Assembly (NCBI RefSeq): GCF_000002075.1
Contig: NW_004798329.1
Span: 16,497-80,496 of the forward strand
Source of the DNA: Aplysia californica
Lineage: Eukaryota > Mollusca > Gastropoda > Aplysiida > Aplysiidae
DNA length: 64,000 nucleotides
Reading direction: 5' to 3'
In this document: positions 63,501 through 64,000 of the stretch, piece after piece
How positions within the stretch are numbered: position 1 is the stretch's first letter
Layout of the letters: every line of letters starts with the position of its first letter
Notes under the pieces: model-generated
The model's input: only the letters and a program-made list of their open reading frames with translations
What the model was told of the DNA's origin: nothing
Databases searched by the model: none
Translations under genes and position numbers: made by a program

Positions 63501-64000
63501 AGCAGAAATGAATGAAACCACTACTCACTGACAGGGGGTACAAGTAGTTTAATGCTATTATAGGGTCCTTGATAACCTGTGCTAGGATGCTTTTGTGCTA
63601 TATTTACTTGTAGGCTCTATATTACAGTAACATCTTAGTATATCAGTATCGTGAAGTGTTTTGACACATCTGTATTTGGATGGTCATGTCTTTTGGCTCT
63701 GGTTTAAGAAAACATATGCCTGTCCTCTCCTTCTTTTTAGTCAGACTTCTGTGTCGCGCTCATATGACCTTATGCAGTTGCGAGCGCCATAAAACCTCTA
63801 CTAAAACTAAAGACGTCTGTGATCTGTACTCCAAATTTTAACAGACGTTTATGTGTTAAAAAGAGATTTCCTCTCAGCAAAACAATTATTGTTTGTGCAC
63901 TTGAACTGTTTCCACAGACTGAGAAAGCAGTGCCGGTTCTAGGTGCTGTGCCAGTGCCAGTTGGTGGGAGAAGCAGTGAAGAAGATGATGAGGCCAGGAG
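52841..64000 (+). CDS. Unrecognised coiled-coil protein, 5' part (continues past window)
   Basis: Exons: 52841-52913, 54602-54666, 54993-55287, 56052-56090, 56455-56532, 57236-57408, 57822-57953, 58393-58485, 60365-60407, 62146-62183, 62708-62776, 63918-64000+. The first eleven total 1098 nt (366 codons), all in frame with GT-AG borders. The protein starts MATKDKIKKKKGNPP in a good context (agaaATGG). Residues 1-165 are charged, Ser/Pro-rich and probably disordered. A better ordered block follows (TTAEQNAYIPYLYARNCIVQ ... HNHIRIVHDIEAHYRSLEGE), then heptad-like coiled coil (NTFRNTLEQFRQETQAKELK, LNEKNTKLLQEKNEAL, ENKELREEISKLQAS). No signal peptide or membrane helix is seen. I do not recognise the family; a scaffold, centrosomal or cytoskeletal role would be a guess. 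Confidence 0.85.
53637..54125 (+). repeat. SINE family B copy
   Basis: tRNA-like head (tcgtggtctagaggtggtat), body (aaatcttctcctttcacctc) and common tail (gcccatatgacctatatgca, gttgtgagtgccttaaaaca). It is in the first coding intron of the second gene. Confidence 0.85.
54602..54666 (+). CDS. Coiled-coil gene exon 2
   Basis: Acceptor attttatttcag, donor gtttgg. It encodes DQDDKSETGSVGKRTLIEVA then EK. Phase fits both neighbours. Confidence 0.82.
54993..55287 (+). CDS. Coiled-coil gene exon 3 (disordered, Ser/Pro/charged)
   Basis: Acceptor aatatctttcag, donor gtaaaa. 295 nt encoding acidic and Ser/Pro-rich sequence (SETPSPPPFEEKSSN; YGKRRRSPVPF). SETPSPPP and RRRSPVP look like proline-directed kinase sites, and KRRR could be part of a nuclear signal. 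Confidence 0.85.
56052..56090 (+). CDS. Coiled-coil gene exon 4
   Basis: 39 nt, acceptor catttctcag, donor gtaaat, phase 1 to 1. It encodes EAWTDNEEDKKRP. Its length divides by 3, so it could be a cassette exon. Confidence 0.78.
56455..56532 (+). CDS. Coiled-coil gene exon 5
   Basis: 78 nt, acceptor gtgttttcaaag, donor gtaatg, phase 1 to 1. It encodes SSSSRRSLLSNKVDKKSQSR then KPSST, Ser/Lys/Arg-rich. Skippable without a frame change. Confidence 0.8.
57236..57408 (+). CDS. Coiled-coil gene exon 6 (best-conserved-looking block)
   Basis: Acceptor ttttttctag, donor gtaggt. It encodes TSIRPTTAEQNAYIPYLYAR, NCIVQITDDMKAMKHNHIRI and VHDIEAHYRSLEGESQ. A long purine (GA)n tract starts about 30 nt after the donor. 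Confidence 0.88.
57437..57570 (+). repeat. Long (GA)n purine tract next to a donor site
   Basis: About 130 nt of nearly pure GA/GGA purine sequence starting 29 nt after the donor of exon 6. It could form triplex DNA. Confidence 0.95.
57822..57953 (+). CDS. Coiled-coil gene exon 7
   Basis: Acceptor tccatctcgcag, donor gtaagt, 44 codons, phase 0. It encodes TQFMAFVVQYREKFSGKMNT then FRNTLEQFRQETQAKELKWN, helical and heptad-like. Confidence 0.88.
58393..58485 (+). CDS. Coiled-coil gene exon 8
   Basis: Acceptor tctttatgcag, donor gtagag, 31 codons, phase 0. It encodes SLNEKNTKLLQEKNEALFMS then KEEVEKIDAEK, strongly coiled-coil-like. Confidence 0.88.
58893..59075 (+). repeat. SINE family A copy nested in a MITE
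   Basis: gtgggtggttggtgggtgct head, ttgttactctcttgtaacac middle, ttgcaagtgccatgaaactc tail ending in actaaaactaaag. Confidence 0.85.
59113..59300 (+). repeat. SINE A/B hybrid-like copy nested in a MITE
   Basis: The head and middle are family A (ggtggttggcgggtgctctg), but the tail reads gcgctcatatgaccttatgc aattgcgagcgctg, the family B version. Confidence 0.78.
59830..60263. mobile_element. MITE with 4-bp target (AATT), TIR GTGAGGCAGCGTGGTGGAAT, copy 2
   Basis: 434 bp with inverted ends gtgaggcagcgtggtggaat (more than 20 bp matched) and AATT at 59826-59829 and 60264-60267. Same family as 28709-29126. Confidence 0.88.
60365..60407 (+). CDS. Coiled-coil gene exon 9
   Basis: 43 nt, acceptor ttctctacag, donor gtaagt. 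It encodes VALAAQVTALAGGV. It lies about 100 nt downstream of a 434-bp MITE. Confidence 0.8.
60969..61697 (+). mobile_element. Internally deleted piggyBac-like transposon
   Basis: 729 bp between TTAA at 60965-60968 and 61698-61701, with 12-bp inverted ends CTCTTTTTATCC. Near its left end a frame from 61180 reads MSRKRTFTTDEVLFEVALGC then stops; further acidic pieces (DDKKQDLDSSNSDSD) look like a piggyBac transposase N-terminus. The catalytic part is absent, so it depends on another element for movement. Confidence 0.82.
62146..62183 (+). CDS. Coiled-coil gene exon 10
   Basis: 38 nt, acceptor tgaatttcag, donor gtttgt. It encodes GAAEYAKLQTENK and restores phase 0. Confidence 0.8.
62708..62776 (+). 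CDS. Coiled-coil gene exon 11
   Basis: 69 nt, acceptor atttacttttag, donor gtgagt. It encodes ELREEISKLQASPGSKESTV then HVE. A MITE starts at base +8 of the following intron, its TA target lying at +6/+7 of the 5' splice site. Confidence 0.84.
62784..62962. mobile_element. 179-bp MITE (CAGTTGAA family) abutting a 5' splice site
   Basis: TA at 62782-62783 and 62963-62964. Left end cagttgaagctgctgtaatg, right end as reverse complement caattcaaactgtccaagaa. The left TA is bases +6/+7 of the exon 11 donor gtgagta. Confidence 0.75.
63751..63812 (+). repeat. SINE tail fragment
   Basis: cgcgctcatatgaccttatg, cagttgcgagcgccataaaa, then actaaaactaaag: common SINE A/B tail without a body. Confidence 0.72.
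63918..64000 (+). CDS. Coiled-coil gene exon 12 (cut by window end)
   Basis: Acceptor ctgtttccacag. It encodes TEKAVPVLGAVPVPVGGRSS then EEDDEAR, with no stop before 64000. The exon or its donor lies beyond the window. Confidence 0.78.

Overview
The window is a piece of an animal nuclear genome: widely spaced short exons with GT-AG introns, AT-rich introns crowded with transposons, and T-rich non-coding DNA. The repeat content (tRNA-headed SINEs, many TA-flanked MITEs, an R2-like LINE) and an integrin of the laminin-binding class fit a lophotrochozoan, most likely a mollusc. That placement is an inference from general knowledge. No bacterial-style operons, CRISPR arrays or rRNA genes are seen.

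Region 1 (about 1-42 kb, + strand) holds nearly all of one integrin alpha gene. Twenty-five exons can be read by eye, two of them alternatives. They join in frame into about 1043 residues and end at a stop at 41976-41978. The signal peptide and the start of the first propeller blade lie upstream of the window. The order is: FG-GAP propeller with calcium loops, thigh/calf region, a furin-type site, one membrane helix, GFFKR and a short tail. Similarity is closest to the PS1 / alpha3-alpha6-alpha7 class. The main discovery is a pair of adjacent homologous exons of identical length (13457-13627 and 13713-13883). They look like mutually exclusive versions of a ligand-proximal propeller loop, one exon upstream of the segment that vertebrate alpha6/alpha7 vary as X1/X2.

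Region 2 (42-48 kb) is probable 3' UTR plus intergenic DNA with several AATAAA signals. Region 3 (48.7-51.5 kb, - strand) is a 5'-truncated R2-like LINE with a long open reading frame carrying reverse transcriptase, a CCHC-type zinc motif and a restriction-like endonuclease. Region 4 (52-64 kb, + strand) is the first part of a second gene: 12 exons that read in frame and continue past the window. It encodes an unrecognised charged, coiled-coil protein behind a likely NRF1/YY1-type promoter.

The introns hold an unusually readable set of mobile elements: two SINE families with a common 3' tail, several TA-flanked MITE families with CAGT-like ends, a hAT MITE with a perfect 8-bp target duplication, a deleted piggyBac with TTAA ends, a decayed Tc1-like transposon, LINE 3' ends, and a 2.1-kb element carrying a RAG1-N-terminal-like zinc domain. 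Some lie directly on splice sites. No retrovirus, LTR element or Polinton was recognised.
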